Source: Loripinus fragilis
Lineage: Eukaryota > Mollusca > Bivalvia > Lucinida > Lucinidae
Assembly: GCA_964019695.1 (NCBI GenBank)
Contig: OZ026515.1
Location: 126,912,375-126,976,374, forward strand
Direction: 5' to 3'
DNA: 64,000 nucleotides
Shown: positions 42,804 to 54,476 of the stretch, piece after piece
Layout of the letters: each line of letters opens with the position of its first letter
Numbering within the stretch: position 1 is the stretch's first letter
The notes under the pieces: model-generated
What the model was told of the DNA's origin: nothing
Databases searched by the model: none
Seen by the model: only the letters and a program-made list of their open reading frames with translations
Position numbers and translations under genes: made by a program

Positions 42804-43744
42804 GTGCACATATTGGGTAAAATGCATGGAAGATATAACTCATTTTAGCGATCAGCATACCTAACATAACCATTAAATAACAGCATTAGTGAGTAGGACA
42901 TATAAGTGCAGCAAACAACTTAACTGGAGGAACGTAAACTAGCAGCAAACCAAAAATGTGTCAGTGATATACAAATGCCCCCACCAAGGGCCATTATATG
43001 AGAGATATGTTTTTTGTACAGGACGTACATAAGGGACAGAACATACGGGACATGATGTACAGACAATGGTGATTGTTCATTGAAAATGGCGGGGACATAA
43101 TACACTTATGAGATTCTTACTGTGCCAAGTTGAAAGAAAATTTGCGTTTAGCGTAAAGAACAACAAAAGCTTCCAATCTGTGCTGTTTGACTAGTACTTT
43201 TGTTGTTTGCTGATTATAAGATACTAATCATTCAGACTCTAGCTAGGCTCTGTTGTGGATAAGGTTGGATAGGGTCATACCTGGTCGTAAACAACAAAAC
43301 CAAATTTCTATTAGTGGGTCTCTATTATGATCAAGTAAGCACTACAAAAATATGCTATTTTGTAGAGGTTCTACAACTGCACATTGGTCATTTCTTTTAT
43401 ATAACATTGGAAATAGATCAGCTCTTTTGTGTAAGTTGCTGAGTTGTAATGCACTGTTTGCCAGAGCACTCCTCAAATATTGCTTTAGCAGATCTATTGT
43501 ACATAGAATATGTATGAGTTGCGCTGTCCAGGACATCACATCCACTAGGTGGTGTGCATTTCTTAGATGCTTAAGAATGGTTGCATCTCACTGACATACA
43601 TTTTTGTCTTGTATCCACAGCTAATATTAACTGCATACATGCGTGTGGGATTGATGACAAAAGCCTCCAAACTACTTTATTCCATCTGTACCTTATCAAC
43701 AGCCAATAGTTTCAGTTAGTTTATTTTCTAGATCCATTACTGCA
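42804..43744. other. Unannotated spacer
   Basis: Open frames on both strands at 43342-43594 overlap but show no domain or codon signal I trust. Confidence 0.4.
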
Positions 43745-43905
43745 TAGTTTGCTTATAACCATATCACCTGCTGGGAAAGGGCTGACCTCTTGGCTCTCGT
43801 TTGTGGTGTCTAGCTTTGAGTTTGTTTCTTTCCCATTGGTATCCTGGGTCGGGTGTGGTACTTGATTGTATCGACTCCTGTACTTTGCACCCTTACTTAC
43901 TTAGC
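43745..43905 (+). repeat. Dispersed repeat family B, partial
   Basis: CACCTGCTGGGAAAGGGCTG, ACCTCTTGGCTCTCGTTTGT, CCATTGGTATCCTGGGTCGG and TTGATTGTATCGACTCCTG match 54675-54800 and 63230-63350. Confidence 0.8.
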
Positions 43906-44162
43906 TTGATAGTTTGCCCTTCTGACATGTAACTACATCCTAGTGTTCGTATCCTCATTATGGGATGACAAGTGGGGCACTTCATATGTTGGAAGTTTGT
44001 GACAAGCTTAGGACTAGTACATAGTACTGGGTGAGCAGACGTTTGATTTGGCTTATACCTCGTCTTTGTTTTTGACAGCGCAAACTCTTAAATTACTCGA
44101 GACTAAGCATTGGTTACTTCAGGAGGAATTAAATTGCCCTAAGAGCTACTGTGAAATGGATT

Positions 44163-44820
44163 ATACATGAAGCATCCCACTTATCATCTAATCATGCCGA
44201 CCTGGACACTGGGATAGTGTCAGACGCAGCAACAGTGGGGTATACAAGAAATGTGTTGGGAAATGTTATAAAACAGACCAGGGTATCAGATGTGTTTAAA
44301 CTGTAACTGTATCACCCCAGGGACTGCACTATTGAAGCTTGGATGCTCTCAGTAACAGCAGCGAGACTAATGAAATGACATCGAAAATACACCAATTGTC
44401 CCATTTGTCATCGAATCATGAAAATAGGGACACTAGAATTGTGTTACATACGTTACATACAACAGCAGTGGGAAATAAAAGAAATGTAGACAAATGTCCT
44501 GACACAAACCAGGGTATAAGATATGTTTATACTGTGACTGTATCACTTCAAGGGCTGCAATATTGAAGTTTGGATGCTCTCATGAACAGCGGGAGTAATG
44601 AAATGTGTTCCTGCCCATCTTGTTGCTGAACAGCTACCCAAGTCAGTATTGTCCAACATTTTAGGCTTTAATGCGCTAACAGGATGCAATACCATGCCCA
44701 CTTTTTCTGACAAAGGCAAGAAAACATGCTGGAAAATGTTTGTTACCACGCCTCCAACCCATGGCGCATTCGAGTCAGACATTACAAGGGCAAACTCAAG
44801 ATATGGCGTCGAGCAGACTA
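44163..44820 (+). pseudogene. C-terminal fragment of the 22-24 kb protein family, internally duplicated
   Basis: Three blocks follow the family order as I remember it (motif SSNHEEADTR, then KC.DTDVLVL, then ALTGCD). Copy 1 reads HLSSNHADLDTGIVSDAATV (44176-44240). Copy 2 reads HLSSNHENRDTRIVLHTLH then NVDKCPDTNQG (44399-44520). Each copy ends in a shared GGATGCTCTCA. Offsets of 223-231 bp show a tandem duplication of this segment. Then 44598-44785 gives VPAHLVAEQLPKSVLSNILG, ALTGCNTMPTFSDKGKKTCW and KMFV. Here the family's usual GCD reads GCN. Stops between blocks mean it is not translatable as one product. It carries none of the domains seen at 22-24 kb. Confidence 0.65.
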
Positions 44821-45195
44821 TGTAATAATGGATCTAGAAAATATACAAAATAAAACTATTGGCTTGCAAGAAGGTACAGATGGACTAGAAGGTGTTTTGA
44901 AGCACTTGCTAGCTATCCCAGATGCGTGAGTGTAGCTAATTAACTGTGGATGCAAGACGAAATGCGTCTCAATAAGATGCAAACGTGCTAAAGCATCTCT
45001 GAGATGCAAACCAGTTTGTAGGTTTGATGCCATTGGTTTTCCGAATCTTTCATATTCTACTTAAAATAGATCTGCAATATCAATAATTATTGTGAGATAA
45101 TTCACTGTTCGAGTGCTGTGACGAACATTTTGATAATTCAGCTACTTACACAAAAGAGCTGATCTATTGTGATAATAATGAACAAGGATTGACAA

Positions 45196-45535
45196 AAATG
45201 AAAGTGAGTATGAACAGGAAATACCACAATCACTCACTGCATACCTACTCACAGCACTGTAAGGAAGAGACACATGGCAGAAAACAACAGGAAGACAAAT
45301 AAAGTAAAACAACTAGCTGTTTTCTTCTTCAGCGAGATGATTGCAAAATAGATTGGATACTACACGCAGCATAACAAAACAGCGACAAAAATCAAACCAC
45401 AACAAAGAATGGGAACAACTGTGAACATTAAACAATGGAACGACAATAACAGAATCACTGCCTTAAAACAGACAGCTGGTTTAATAAGTTGTGGTGCCAA
45501 ATTATCAATCTAGATTCTACTATTGTTAAACATTT
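45196..45535 (+). repeat. Dispersed repeat family A, long copy
   Basis: AAGTGAGTATGAACAGGAAA, TACCACAATCACTCACTGCA, AGCGAGATGATTGCAAAAT, GGAACGACAATAACAGAATC and GATTCTACTATTGTTAAACA run parallel to 41400-41730, about 3.8 kb away in direct orientation. Confidence 0.75.
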
Positions 45536-45572
45536 TACCTACATGTACCTCTCATTGAGGTTACCAAATTGA

Positions 45573-46128
45573 TAGTTATGTCTAGTTTAAACATTGAATA
45601 CTTTAATTTTTTCACTCATAATAATAAATCAGCATTAGACTTGATTTGTGTGTACTGCTATTTTCAATGTCAGTAGGATAACATTGATTACAGGTCATTT
45701 ACAGAAAAATGACCACAGAAAACTTAATAAATTATGGGTTTCTAAGGCACAAGATACATGCCAAACTGAAAATATTTGTTTCTTCCGTAGGGTGCAACAA
45801 ACTCTCAAAGTAGCCCATATATCTCAGTTAAGCCTCATATGGGGAGAATTTTCGTGAGAATTGCAAAAGACTTGCAATGTTTGTTTTTGTAAAATCCATT
45901 AAAGGGTGCATCCAAAGGGGTTCCTTCAATAATAAACATGGCAATTTAAGCCTTCTGAAAGACTTCTACCCTTTTTAGAGTTAAAACTATTTTTCTGTAA
46001 ATGACCGGTAATTAACGTCACCCTACTGACATTGAAAATAGCAGTACACAAAATACAAGGCTAATGTTGATTTATTATTTTAAGTGAACTAGTTTAAGTA
46101 TTCAATGTTTAAACTAGACATTATTATC
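45573..46128. mobile_element. 556-bp MITE with ~140-bp inverted termini
   Basis: The left arm ATGTCTAGTTTAAACATTGA.., CTATTTTCAATGTCAGTAGG, GGTCATTTACAGAAAAAT is matched in inverse by 45985-46125 (ATTTTTCTGTAAATGACC.., CCTACTGACATTGAAAATAG.., TCAATGTTTAAACTAGACAT). A TTA trinucleotide flanks both ends, but a TSD is not certain. No transposase frame inside. Confidence 0.8.
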
Positions 46129-46517
46129 AGACATCTGTGATATGTATTTCTGCTCGTCGGCAATACTTATGTTAATTTTATACTAAATTGTAGATAATGA
46201 AAGTTTACAAATTACATTCATGTATTAGAATAAACCATGCTCCCTGACCTTAAATATATATGATATAGATCTATATTCTAATTGAAAAGTCCATTTTCAT
46301 ATAATGGAAACTCATATAATTGTTATAACTTCTAACTGGGAATAAAGTGTAGTGAAATGAATATTTAAATATGCTAATCAGCATTTACATTGTACCGGCA
46401 TTAGCATGTTATGCAGAACTGCTTACAGATTCGTTTCCCTATTTTTTACAGTGCATTGGTATTGGTAAAATCTCTGTCATTATGATCAAATTATAATTAT
46501 ATCAACAATGATAGATC
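46129..46517. other. Unannotated spacer
   Basis: Nothing recognised. Confidence 0.4.
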
Positions 46518-46710
46518 TGAAAGGACCTCTGGCACTTTGGTAGGGTATCTGCCTATTTTTCAGATGCTTCCCAAACTTCCCTATGCATAAGATATCACTA
46601 GTATCATTTTATATAAGGCGCTTGAAGTATTAGGAACAAATAAAGGTTATGATTAGACAGGCAGGCCCCTATGACAAAAAAGGAGACGGTTCGAATCCTA
46701 CTTGACATGG
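46518..46710 (+). repeat. Dispersed repeat family F with B-box-like end
   Basis: AGGACCTCTGGCACTTTGGT, GTATCTGCCTAT, CTTCCCTATGCATAAGATAT and GTATTAGGAACAAAT match 51935-52075. This copy extends to GGTTCGAATCC (46688-46698), a tRNA-type B box, hinting at a tRNA-related SINE. No convincing A box at tRNA spacing. Confidence 0.65.
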
Positions 46711-47172
46711 TAAATTATGAAATTTCCAGTGCAGACAAGAATATAAAGATATGTCAGTTATTTTCACTAGCTTTCTTTGTCTTTTCCGTAAGCTAAACTA
46801 ATAGAACAGGTCGCGGATAGCCCTGGGTGATTAAGGAAAGAAAGGCACTTCAAGGCAACATTCTTGGCGTAAATTCTGTAAATCTGAAATAAAAACAAAA
46901 TGATGATAAAATCGTTAGAACAAAACCAGATCGATATCAGGCTTGCTTTTGCTAACTATATTTCCACAAAACACTTTTAGACGTGACTGTAACGGTAAAT
47001 GAATTGAATGAATCGAGGGTCATTACTTAGAGGTCGTGGTAGAAGTATAATAGATACTTTTCTTAGCCTCTACTATATAACCACTACATTGTACGAGGCT
47101 CTGTGCTGTGATGTGGTCAAAGCTTTCCTGTTTACCAAAACACGGTGAAACAAGAATGTAAAGCTTTTCATA
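46711..47172. other. Unannotated spacer
   Basis: Nothing recognised. Confidence 0.4.
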
Positions 47173-47403
47173 TTAACCCATTTAAGCCGAATGGAATTTC
47201 CCACCGTTATCAATTGAAACAGTCCATTTCTGTTTTAAGGGATGTTGGGTGGTATTTTACATTTCAATTCAAATTGTAATAGAATACTTTGTAAGCATAT
47301 AGTGGACTCCCTGATCAGACGCCGCGTTCTGTGGCGTCTGATCTGGGTTCACACTGTTTGCAAATGTCCCAGAAAAATGACGCTAGGCTTATATGGATTA
47401 AAT
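47173..47403. mobile_element. MITE family D, full copy
   Basis: TTAACCCATTTAAGCCGAAT at the left and GACGCTAGGCTTATATGGATTAA at the right. The central hairpin GATCAGACGCCGCGTTCTGT..GGCGTCTGATC (47311-47342) is followed by TGGGTTCACACTGTTTGCAA. Confidence 0.8.
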
Positions 47404-48563
47404 CTTGGGAATGAAACGGACGACTAATGAAGAGAAGAAAATGCAGCCAACGCAATGCCCTTCACCTGAAGCAGGGCTATGTATGATATTAGCTTAGTTT
47501 CGCATTCCATTCAACATGTTCAAACTTGTAGAAACACCCATCCTACAAGTATCTTCAGCTGAAATCTTCTCAATTATCATGATTTAAGTCTCAAATATGA
47601 TATTTTAGACCCATATACTAGAATGTCTTAAAATTCGCCCACTCCACTCCTAAATTCGAAACTGTCCCCTACTTCTCTTTCTCAACGAGTCACAACAAGA
47701 AGAAAACTGAAACAAATTTCAGAGAAATGTTTAACCACAACTTCAATTTATCACCAATGATGCTCGCCCTTTCTTTAGTCCAGTCCGTCTGCACTTTTTG
47801 TCCGTCCGGAACCATATCTCAGTACCTATTGGTCAGATTTAATTCATTCTTGGTACAAATGATAAGTACCATGGACTCTTGATATTCTAGGCGCAATCAG
47901 AGCAGTACAAACTGATTTTAACTTAAAAACGTTTGTTTCTAATATTAACGTTCACCAAGGGTCGTGCACATTACGGTCAGTTGTTTAATTAAGGTGTTGC
48001 ATTGCTCGCACGATGTGTATCAATTTTACACTTTTATCCAGACATATTAAAGCACTAATTGAAACATAATATAGTTCGAGCCAATTTATGCGACTGCTTC
48101 AGACATTGCAACAATAAAAGTATTATTGCAGAAAAGGATGGTACTTTTGGCTCTCTGTAAAAAAACAAATTACTGCTTTTTGATAAACTATAAGATTTTA
48201 AATCCTTAACAAGAGTTCTTTGGTCTCGTCGCTTAAACTTTTTTGTTTGCAATTTAAGCATGTCATGGAAACCGCCTCTGGTATTCATGTTCATCAACAA
48301 ACCAATTTGTTTGAGCCATTTTGGTACCCCTGTATAGGTCAACCAGTTACATTATAGGAGGTAGGGGCAATATTTTAAAACTTCTTGAATAAGCAACTGA
48401 GGTAAAATAAACACATCGACTGGCGGAAATATTTTCCTTGGCTCAAATTCATTTTGATTATATTAGTAAGAGCCTTGCTAAATTGCTTGAAATTGTACAA
48501 ATGGAATTGAATGATAATCCATTTAAAAGTTCACATATAAGCATCTTTGGTCAAACAGAAATT
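47404..48563. other. Unannotated spacer with an unrecognised minus-strand frame
   Basis: The 95-codon frame at 48055-48342 (minus; LKLQTKKFKRRDQRTLVKDL) is basic and reasonably protein-like, but I recognise no family. A plus-strand frame from 48438 (SLAKLLEIVQMELNDNPF) runs into a family C MITE. Either could be a fragment of a mobile-element ORF. Confidence 0.3.
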
Positions 48564-48771
48564 CGCAGATCTAGAAAATTCCGTCGGGGATGTGAGAGGG
48601 AGGGAAGAGTCCATATAACATTTTTAAATCATCAACGTATTTTACATAGGGCTGTGTGGACCTCCCACGAGGGGTCCAATTGCTTCTCGAGGTGGGATCC
48701 GTAACAGTATTTCTGAGGAAATCTATTCACTGTTGCCACGATTTTCCCCAACCCCCTCTGGATCTGCCCAT
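48564..48771. mobile_element. Family C MITE, core lost
   Basis: Termini CGCAGATCTAGAAAATTCCG (48564) and CCCCCTCTGGATCTGCCCAT (48771). The interior has CGGGGATGTGAGAGGGAGGG, a (C)GAGGTGGGATCCGTAACAGTATT segment and no CAGCGAAACG palindrome. Confidence 0.6.
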
Positions 48772-49129
48772 AAAAAGCCATGTTTTATAAGACCTAATAA
48801 TTTAGCTATTTTGTAAGTTCACATAATAATATCGAATGGGTATAACCAGAAAAATCCACAAGAACGGATCACATAAATGTTCAGCTCTTGGCGCCTTAAA
48901 GTAGAAGCATTTGAACGCACAAAGACATATACAACAGAAAATACCACAATAACATATCACAGAACATGTGCGGATACTGAAAATTCAATGAGCTGAAATC
49001 CTGAAAACGCTTATTGTGATTTTACGGGAAGGTGGGTCCAAACCCATGCATGTCTCTTTTTGATCTGCCCAATACATAACAGCCCATTACACATTGTAGA
49101 AGGCACAATCGGTTGTATAAATAAAGAGA
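48772..49129. other. Unannotated spacer
   Basis: Nothing recognised. Confidence 0.4.
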
Positions 49130-49460
49130 CATGCATACAAGTACATGTAAGAAAACAATTAAAGTAAAGCAACCAGCTCTTCATTTCATTTTTTTTTCAA
49201 TTTACACATGGATATGAATGCAAAACTGGACATGGTACAAAAAACAACACCACACACCCAGAACAAACACCCCACTCACATACACCAACAACACAAGCAA
49301 TGATAGCAACAACTAACACTGCATCATTAACAAAGAAGCATTACATAGAACAGGCAGTAACTACCATAACGTGGGCATTCTAAGATAATTTGTACTGGCC
49401 TAGGCTCATCTTCGCCTAGAGACCTATAGTGGTTCTGTTGACAAAGTCGATGCTCCATTT
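49130..49460 (+). repeat. Dispersed repeat family A, diverged
   Basis: AAGTAAAGCAACCAGCTCTT, GATATGAATGCAAAACTGGA, CAACACCACACACCCAGAAC and GAACAGGCAGTAACTACC follow the order of the 41.4-kb copy. The A/C-rich middle is expanded. Confidence 0.6.
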
Positions 49461-49588
49461 CAATCGATGTTGTGTCGCACCTATTTGTTCAAATATTTGA
49501 ATTTGCTCAATGATGCAATTATTCTATTTATACAATTTAAATCTGACAAGAATTCAGTTTCAGAACCTCATTGAATGAAGTACACAAA

Positions 49589-49872
49589 CATGCACGGATC
49601 CAGATAGTTTTGTCAGTTTTTTTTTTCTAGTTGATGAGATGGGAGAGAGGATCCAAATACCACAAAAAGTGGACCATCATCGGCCAGCCAGCGAAACGCC
49701 ATTTAATGGCGTTTCGCTGGCGGGTCGATGGTGGCATTGCATTGAAGTCTGGATTGTTAGTTTTGTGATTTTTAGGGGATCAGGACCAGTATTGCTAAGG
49801 AACCATAAAGCTTTATTATTTTTCAGGGGGGTGGTCCGGACCCCCTGCCCCCCCCCCCTTGATCCACGTATG
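49589..49872. mobile_element. Family C MITE, best-preserved core
   Basis: CATGCACGGATCCAGATAGT at the left and CTTGATCCACGTATG at the right. The core CCAGCGAAACGCCATTTAAT/GGCGTTTCGCTGGCGGGTCG (49687-49728) is an almost perfect palindrome. G- and C-runs (49825, 49849) are part of the family's G-rich tail. Confidence 0.85.
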
Positions 49873-49899
49873 CAACTCATGGTACGACGAAGAAAATAC

Positions 49900-49975
49900 A
49901 TTAGAACACAGCAAGAATACAATCAAAGTAAATCTATTCTGAATCAGCTCTCTCTTCCTCAGCAACCTGGCGATC
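49900..49975 (+). repeat. Family A fragment
   Basis: AGAATACAATCAAAGTAAAT and CAGCTCTCTCTTCCTCAGCA only. Confidence 0.5.
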
Positions 49976-50129
49976 TGGGTCTGTTTTTCTATGTCCCATA
50001 GAAAGGACATTAGAGGGGGAGTATTTCTAGAAATACTCTCCCTCTTAAAAAGCAAAAACTGTTGTAGAAGCTGGACACCCCCTGACCAGATTTTTCTGGA
50101 TCAGCGTGCACATAACATGTTTTTTTTGT

Positions 50130-50335
50130 TTTGTTGACATGTGTACTCTGACGAGCCTCTGCAACCTCCCTTTAATGTTAGAAACTCAAAATGGTGTTCA
50201 GTCAGTAGCTTAACAATCATAGAATACTCAAGCGACTAGCAAAGGCTCTGATCAGACTGTGTGTATGCGCAGGCTGATCTGAGGCTTTGCTGGTCGAACA
50301 TACCACATTGTTGGAAATCTCATGCACTGGCTCAA
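50130..50335. mobile_element. MITE family E, left terminus truncated
   Basis: TTGACATGTGTACTCTGACG, GCCTCTGCAACCTCCCTTTA, CTGTGTGTATGCGCAGGCTG and the right terminus CCACATTGTTGGAAATCTCATGCACTGGCTCA. Confidence 0.78.
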
Positions 50336-51764
50336 ATTTTGTTTTTGTAAAGGTAAATTAACCAAACATTTTCTATATTCTATAGCATGCAATGATGGAT
50401 GATTTTTAAGTGTGTTCGAATGTACTGAGTATATCTAACCAAATTATCTAAAAAGCTGCTTTATTTGCAAATTTTAAAGCCCTTACCAAATCCTTTAAAT
50501 ATCATTTTCAGATAATTACAGAGATTTCCAGTTGGCAATATTACCATTAGTTCAGCGCAAAATTACTTAGCATAAAATTGTTTGAAAGAAATTGAATTCC
50601 GAGACGGCTGCTGCAGCTAGACACATTTTCCAGATCTTACTGAGCCGATTATATTGTAAGGGGCTATTCCATTGAGATTGACACTGATTGTTGTCTGAAC
50701 TACATTGGAGATTGTACAGTTCAAGTAAGAGACTGCTAAGTTCGATTGTGCTAAATAATCTTGATATACTGTATAACCTTTTCTATATTTGCAATAAATG
50801 CAATATGTCATGACAACATATAATTATAGAGATCATTCGAACAGCTAGCACTAATTCTTAGCTATTAGAGAGATGCTAACAAAGACCTAGCGCGGGACTA
50901 AGCTCCTGCAAAGCTTCTGTTCTAAAATAAAATTAAGAAAGGGTGCAGTTTGCCGCTGGTAGAATAGCAGAGAGGGAAAAAAGAACAACAACAACAACAA
51001 AATGACAGCATCAAACTATTAGGGATAGCAAAAATCTCACTCTTCTGTCATATTTGGGAAGAAGTACTTACACAAAGGAGTATTTAGCTTATTGTTACTG
51101 AAGGAAATATATTCCTCGCTCAGCATTTTTCTTTAATAGGCAAATGAAGGCTTGTATATTACTTGATGTTTCTGGTAATTGGGTAACAAGGTTTGCAAAA
51201 GTATTATTTAATTTACTAATTTGTTTTACCAGTATATGAGTATGATATTTGCCAATCTTCTAGAGATATTTCTATGTTAACATTAGTGTAGAGCCATCCT
51301 CTTAATTCTTCCATGACCTTTGGACATGACAAAACATATGGTGATTTTTTTTCTCGTTGTTCCTTAAAAGTAGATACAACTTCACCCAAAACGAATTGCC
51401 ACTGATAGTAGTGTAATCTTTCAGCTGCTTTAAAAGCTATGTTCTGTTCTATTTAATTGATTCATAGAATAACTGCGAAAATAACTATTATAATAAGTGG
51501 TATAACTGTTTTACATCAAGCAATGGAGAAAAATTGGCCTAAAGTTGGAAAGTAGTAAGTTTACATGAATATGGGTGGCAGCTCACCTGCCACCTGTTTT
51601 GCTGTTGATTTACATGAATATATACTATGTACAAATATACACTCTACCATGTTGAAATATGATGGGAATTCAATAGGTTCAGTACTTTTCTATACAGTTC
51701 AAGATTTCTTTTTTTCCATTTTTGTGCAGAGTAAACCTTAGTAAGTTGACTGATAAAAGCCCCT
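50336..51764. other. Unannotated spacer
   Basis: A short ACAACAACAACAACAA microsatellite lies at 50986-51000. Nothing else recognised. Confidence 0.4.
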
Positions 51765-51933
51765 AAATCAAGGCGAGACCCCTAGTAGATGACCCAAGGC
51801 CAGTTCGCCCTGCTGATTTTATCAGCCAGGAGATAATCTACCGTATTGAGATACCTGCGCAAATGGAAGTTGCCCAACTTGCTTCAGAATGTGGTATTCC
51901 TAATGGAAGTGTTTACACTATAATCCATGACCA
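51765..51933 (+). pseudogene. mariner-type transposase HTH fragment
   Basis: One open frame reads PLVDDPRPVRPADFISQEII then YRIEIPAQMEVAQLASECGI and PNGSVYTIIHD. Mariner transposases have a second N-terminal helix-turn-helix preceded by a D.PR.GRP linker and ending in a VS.G.V..I pattern; the spacing here agrees (R-P linker, Q-L-A-S helix, G-S-V-Y recognition helix). Only ~55 codons survive. The DDD catalytic domain is absent because repeat family F begins directly after the frame. No inverted repeats were found around it. Confidence 0.6.
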
Positions 51934-52090
51934 AGGACCTCTGACACTTTGATAGGGTATCTGCCTATCCCAAAACTTCCCTATGCATAAGATATCACTG
52001 GCATCCTTTTACATAGGACGCTTGATGTATTAGGAACGAATTAAGGTTACTTTTAGACATGCAGATCCCTACGACAAAACAGGAAACACT
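51934..52090 (+). repeat. Dispersed repeat family F
   Basis: AGGACCTCTGACACTTTGAT, CTTCCCTATGCATAAGATAT and GTATTAGGAACGAATTAAGG, about 150 bp parallel to 46518-46670. It starts at the very base where the mariner fragment stops matching. Confidence 0.75.
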
Positions 52091-53189
52091 ACCAAAGGGG
52101 GTAGGGGTTGCATAAATGACTTCACCAAAATATTTAGAAATCAATTGTTTTCACGTGTAAGGGTATTATATCATCAATTCTCGATTACAAATCACAGTGA
52201 ACGTATTTTAAAGTCCAAAATCATGAGCATTTTAATTATTATTTTTGTTGTTTTTTTATATCTGATTTGTTAAGAAATATTATGAAGTGCAGCTGTAGTC
52301 TATGCTCAACCTTTATGAGAATGTATTTACCTGGTGCAATATTATGCAGCAATGTTCTTTAACCAATCAACCATGCGTTAAGTACACCTAGTCAATGATC
52401 ATGTAGTTTATATGTATTGGATCGATATAGTATATGTGCAAAATAATCTACCAACTGAATTTAGTATAATGACAATTTTCATAATCTAATAAAAATTATG
52501 CTAAAACGTTGTAATATTCCATAACTAATGGGTTATGAAAAGGAAGCTCTGCAAGCTCACTTGTACTAATTGTTTCATTATACTGGAAAAAGATTTTCAA
52601 GAGAGCACACCAAAAATCCAAATGCTAACGTTCGGGATCGCCCAGATGTCACATTTTGAGCTTTGGGACATCATTCCCCCCGAGTACCAACTAGCTTTTC
52701 ACATATACACTGTATTATGTAAAATATGAGAACACACTTACGTGCAAAGGGATTAGTTGGAACTCGGGGGGGGGGGGGGGGGGAGGGGGCAATGATGTTT
52801 TAAAAATGTTTTTCAGTTTCCTATATGTATAATACAAAAAGTGACCAATTTAGCCCAACAATTAAGCAGTTCATTTACGGAAATAGCAAATCAAATGCAA
52901 AATCATAAAATAGAGACCAACAGCGAGCTTATATATGAAGATGGAAGCATTTGATCAACTTTAAAGGCAGCGATACACTGTGATTCCCATTACCACCGTC
53001 AGAGTTCCTTTGTCCGAAATATCTAATGACCCTTGATCAGAACTGATAGTCTCAGTACAAAATACAGATAAATAGAACAGGCGACATCAACAAAGTCAAA
53101 AAACGAAGTTTTTACCTTGTATACGAATATTGCCGATACACGGGTCGTCTGTCCAATATGTACGAGTGTTATTTCTAGCCGCGCACGAC
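52091..53189. other. Spacer with a long G homopolymer
   Basis: A run of ~21 G with one A (52768-52796). The frame at 52535-52729 is not recognised. Confidence 0.45.
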
Positions 53190-53262
53190 TTGATATCTTG
53201 GCCTAGTGGTTAGCTTGTCAGACTTTGGAACCATAGGACCAGGGTCGATTCCCGGATGGGCA
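53190..53262 (+). mobile_element. tRNA-like sequence, probably a SINE head
   Basis: TTGATATCTTGGCCTAGTGG has an A box (TGGCCTAGTGG, 53199-53209), and GGGTCGATTCC (53242-53252) resembles a B box. The 5' and 3' ends do not pair into an acceptor stem and the anticodon arm is poor, so a functional tRNA is unlikely. A pyrimidine-rich T tract follows (53275-53290). Confidence 0.5.
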
Positions 53263-54476
53263 CTTATTACGATTGTTTTTCTTCTTTTTCCGCTTTGTAA
53301 TGCTAAATTACTTCATACATTATATGGAATTATATAAATGACAAAATTACACTCCTTAGCGTTTTATATTGAATTATCCTCGAAATTTGTTGGAGTGGGG
53401 TTAAACTTGACCCTCCTGAAAAATAATTAGTCTGATGATGCCCGATTTTTTTTCTAAAATGTCCAATGATAGTCCATGAAATAAAAAAAAGATTTTTAAT
53501 GTCAGATTTATTAATATATAATTTACTCTAAAAATTGAGATCCTCTTTTAGGGGAATTACCAAAATCATGCAACTATCTTGACACGGCTTGAGAAAACAA
53601 GTAATTTTTTCACATTTTCTAGACAGCTTGGGGTCATGAGCAACAATTAAAATTAAAATAAAGAAGTTGGATGGCGATTACAAATATTTTAGCTTAATAT
53701 TAAGGACTAGGGTTTTTATTCAGAAAATTTGTAAAATGCCGAAAACTTTCATGCGATATTTTGAAAAATTTAGCGTGGTGGCATATTCTTTTTATTTCAT
53801 AAATTGATAGTTCATACATAAAACAAACTGTATGCAAAGAATAAAAAATATTTTAATGTGGGAAGTATTACCCGCAATTTCCCTTAAATTAAGATAAAAA
53901 AAAAAGCCTGCAAAGCTAAAAATGTAACACTATGCCTCCCAAAGTTATGTTCATTTCAGTAACTGTTGATGACATCAATATCTGTGACGGACCCAGAATG
54001 CATATACGTAAGGTCGAAAAGCCGTGCATTAACAGTACGTGAATTACCTTGTTCGGTTAAAACATGGCTGTTTATAGCATGCATCGACACCGTGTTTCAT
54101 GTTCTAATATCACACACTATAGACCATCCTACTTACGGCCACATGACATCAAGAATACAATTAATACAAAGGAACCAGATTTTTCTTCCTCAGCGAGATG
54201 ATTGCAAAACAAGAAAGGAATCTTTGTACTAGATAAATAACCAAAGACCTAACACGAAAACAACTAGAATTAGAGAATCTGATGTGTCGCCTCGCAAAAC
54301 AGAAGTCAAACAAGGTGAATATGAGAAACTTATAAATCACAAAACATAAGTCCCATTTCTCCAACCCCTAAGTTCACCTTTGGTATCATACAGATGGAAG
54401 TTAAAAGCCTATCAACTAGTTTTTCAGTGGTTAGTTCAATAAAATAAAATAAACGTATCTGTACAATTCAATATCT
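53263..54476. other. Spacer with a small family A trace
   Basis: CAAGAATACAATTAATACAA, CTTCCTCAGCGAGATGATTG and CAAAACAAGAAAGGA (54149-54224) come from repeat family A. The rest is AT-rich with no gene recognised. Confidence 0.4.

Noticed and set aside
43342..43594. Overlapping 80- and 67-codon frames
   Set aside because: Mirror-image frames on opposite strands with no family signature and no transcript signals.
49682..49740. Hammerhead ribozyme (CGAAAC and CTGATGA words occur together in family C, for example 13690-13730)
   Set aside because: The CGAAAC lies inside a palindrome that pairs straight through it, and CTGATGA is not placed to close a three-way junction with a cleavable NUH site.
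53190..53262. Functional tRNA gene
   Set aside because: A and B boxes are tRNA-like but the acceptor ends do not pair; more consistent with a SINE head.
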